A stretch of 64,000 bases of DNA from Flavobacterium ovatum (GTDB lineage Bacteria; Bacteroidota; Bacteroidia; Flavobacteriales; Flavobacteriaceae), in contig NZ_CP160035.1 of assembly GCF_040703125.1 (NCBI RefSeq), positions 2,507,001 to 2,571,000 of the forward strand. Direction: 5' to 3'. This document shows positions 62,787 to 64,000 of the stretch, piece by piece (the first letter of the stretch is position 1; each line of letters begins with the position of its first letter). The position numbers and the translations under genes were made by a program. The notes under the pieces were generated by a model. That model was given only the letters and a program-made list of their open reading frames with translations. It made no database searches and was not told the origin of the DNA.

Positions 62787-63551
62787 ATGAAACCATTTAA
62801 AATGAAATACATTTTACTAACCCTATGTATCCTAACGATGATGAAAGCCAATGCGCAAGAGCAATTTCGTGTTTTATTGTTTACCCAGCATGATACTTGG
62901 CATTACAATTCTATCCCTGTCGCTGTTGAAGCATTCAAAGAAATGGCAGCCGAAAATCAGTTTAAGTTTGATTGGACCCAAAGACCAGACGATCTAATAA
63001 CAAAATTACCAGAATATGATGTGGTGATATTCATGAATGCCAATGCTAATTTTTTGACACCAAAACACATGGATGCTTTAAAAGCATTTATGAAACGAGG
63101 CGGTGGCTTTGTAGGCATACACGGTACGGCAGATGGTGAAAACGATAACGCTTGGTTTGATGGTCTAGTAGGAGCGAAATTTGTAAATCATCCAAAATTA
63201 CAAGCAGCCATTGTAAACGTTGCCAATCATGATTTTCCAGCAACATGGCATTTACCCAATAAATGGCTTCGTTCTGATGAATGGTATAACTTTAAAAACA
63301 TGAACCTCGATAAACTACATATTCTATTGACCGTTGATGAAGCTTCTTATGACTTTACTGCCGGTTATGATGCGATCCCGTTGAAAGGGATGGGAAAGGC
63401 ACATCCTATTGCATGGTATCAAGAGTATGAAGGTGGAAGATCGTTTTACACCGCTTTGGGTCATAAACCAGAATCGTTTAAAGATAAAAACTTTTTAAAC
63501 CACATTTTTGGCGCTATTTATTGGGCTAAAGGCGATTCAATTAAAAAATAA
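62787..63551 (+). CDS. ThuA-domain secreted protein
   Basis: A 254-residue exported protein (signal peptide about 1-23, cleavage near ANAQ). It has the ThuA fold of glutamine-amidotransferase type: RVLLFTQHDTWHYNSI, YDVVIFMNAN, FMKRGGGFVGIHGTAD, AWYQEYEGGRSFYTALGHKPES. ThuA proteins take part in trehalose and 3-keto sugar metabolism in rhizobia; many Bacteroidota copies are secreted and lie beside SMP-30, Gfo/Idh and isomerase genes. It is followed after 14 bp by an SMP-30 gene, so the two probably form one operon. Enzymatic activity is unproven. Confidence 0.85.
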   Translation: MKPFKMKYILLTLCILTMMKANAQEQFRVLLFTQHDTWHYNSIPVAVEAFKEMAAENQFKFDWTQRPDDLITKLPEYDVVIFMNANANFLTPKHMDALKAFMKRGGGFVGIHGTADGENDNAWFDGLVGAKFVNHPKLQAAIVNVANHDFPATWHLPNKWLRSDEWYNFKNMNLDKLHILLTVDEASYDFTAGYDAIPLKGMGKAHPIAWYQEYEGGRSFYTALGHKPESFKDKNFLNHIFGAIYWAKGDSIKK

Positions 63552-63565
63552 ACTAACAATACAAT

Positions 63566-64000
63566 ATGAAAACTAAATCAAAAAAACAGATTTATAGCAA
63601 TTATCTAAATTTAATGGGCATCAGTTTTCTACTGATTGTAAATATGTCTTGCAAGGCGCAGAAAGACTTAAACAAAGCTATAATTGCCGATGGTGCGCAG
63701 CTTACTTTGGTTGCTGATGGATTCGAATTTACCGAAGGTCCTGCTGCAAACAAAAATGGAGATGTCTATTTTACAGATCAGCCCAATGACCGCATCCTGA
63801 AATGGAATGCCAGTGACAATACCGTTTCAGATTATATGAAACCATCCGGTCGCTCTAACGGATTGTATTTTGACAACCAAGGAAATTTATTGGCTGTTGC
63901 CGATGAAAAAAATGAAATATGGTCTATTGATGCAGATAAAAAAGTAACCGTGCTACTTGCTAATTTTGAAGGTAAAAAATTTAATGGTCCCAATGATCTT
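63566..64000 (+). CDS. SMP-30/gluconolactonase family lipoprotein, N-terminal part (cut by window end)
   Basis: The first 145 codons of a gene that runs off the window. The start at 63566 (MKTKSKKQIYSN) gives a lipoprotein signal with lipobox NMSC (Cys29). FEFTEGPAANKNGDVYFTDQPNDRI is the opening of the SMP-30/SGL family (the E of EGP is a metal ligand), followed by GRSNGLYFDNQGNLL and, at the edge, FNGPNDL, the N-D pair of the metal site. It would hydrolyse a sugar lactone in the periplasm. It is downstream of the ThuA gene by 14 bp and is a second SMP-30 protein in this gene set. Confidence 0.85.
   Translation, partial: MKTKSKKQIYSNYLNLMGISFLLIVNMSCKAQKDLNKAIIADGAQLTLVADGFEFTEGPAANKNGDVYFTDQPNDRILKWNASDNTVSDYMKPSGRSNGLYFDNQGNLLAVADEKNEIWSIDADKKVTVLLANFEGKKFNGPNDL

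Overview
The window reads as chromosomal DNA of a Flavobacterium-like member of the Bacteroidota. The evidence is the AT-rich base composition, promoters of the TAnnTTTG (-7) type, SusC/SusD pairs, hybrid two-component regulators fused to AraC-type DNA-binding domains, a type IX secretion sorting tail, and many outer-membrane lipoproteins. No rRNA gene, intact tRNA gene, CRISPR array or phage module was seen.

Layout. (1) 1-9.4 kb: the end of a probable nucleoside hydrolase, a siderophore-type TonB receptor on the minus strand, a small secreted protein, and a three-gene RND efflux operon. (2) 9.4-19.5 kb: an accessory, partly decayed stretch. It holds a DUF6265-like lipoprotein, a hybrid sensor whose signal peptide is cut off by a one-base frameshift in an A run, an IS1595-type and an IS30-type element next to each other, about 1.8 kb without credible genes (including a tRNA-Ser 3' end fragment), and a type IX secreted protein. 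(3) 19.5-27.8 kb: a LacI-type repressor divergent from a pentose operon (xylulokinase, xylose isomerase, transaldolase, split transketolase) and a Gfo/Idh oxidoreductase. (4) 28.1-55.1 kb: a xylan utilization locus with a hybrid two-component regulator, two SusC/SusD pairs, a surface glycan-binding lipoprotein, two GH10 xylanases, a GH3 beta-xylosidase, an unclassified clan GH-A-like enzyme, a kelch protein, a GPH-type transporter and a cytoplasmic GH43. (5) 55.5-64 kb: a second secreted gene set with an alkaline phosphatase, an SMP-30 propeller, a GH115_C-like carbohydrate-binding protein, a third GH10, a GH26-like enzyme, a lipocalin-like/sugar isomerase fusion, a ThuA protein and a second SMP-30 protein cut by the window end.

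How it fits together: surface GH10 enzymes and SusCD import xylo-oligosaccharides, GH3 and GH43 release xylose, the GPH transporter carries sugar over the inner membrane, and XylA, XylB, transaldolase and transketolase feed it into central metabolism. The hybrid regulator probably senses a xylo-oligosaccharide in the periplasm.

Most notable: the two SusC genes share a duplicated ~440 bp leader and N-terminal domain. Each leader carries an 11-bp direct repeat with exactly 21-bp spacing, 27 bp before a TAnnTTTG box, which is a strong candidate binding site for the AraC-type regulator. The tail of a GH10 gene with its terminator survives as a fossil between the two SusCD pairs and records a duplication followed by deletion.
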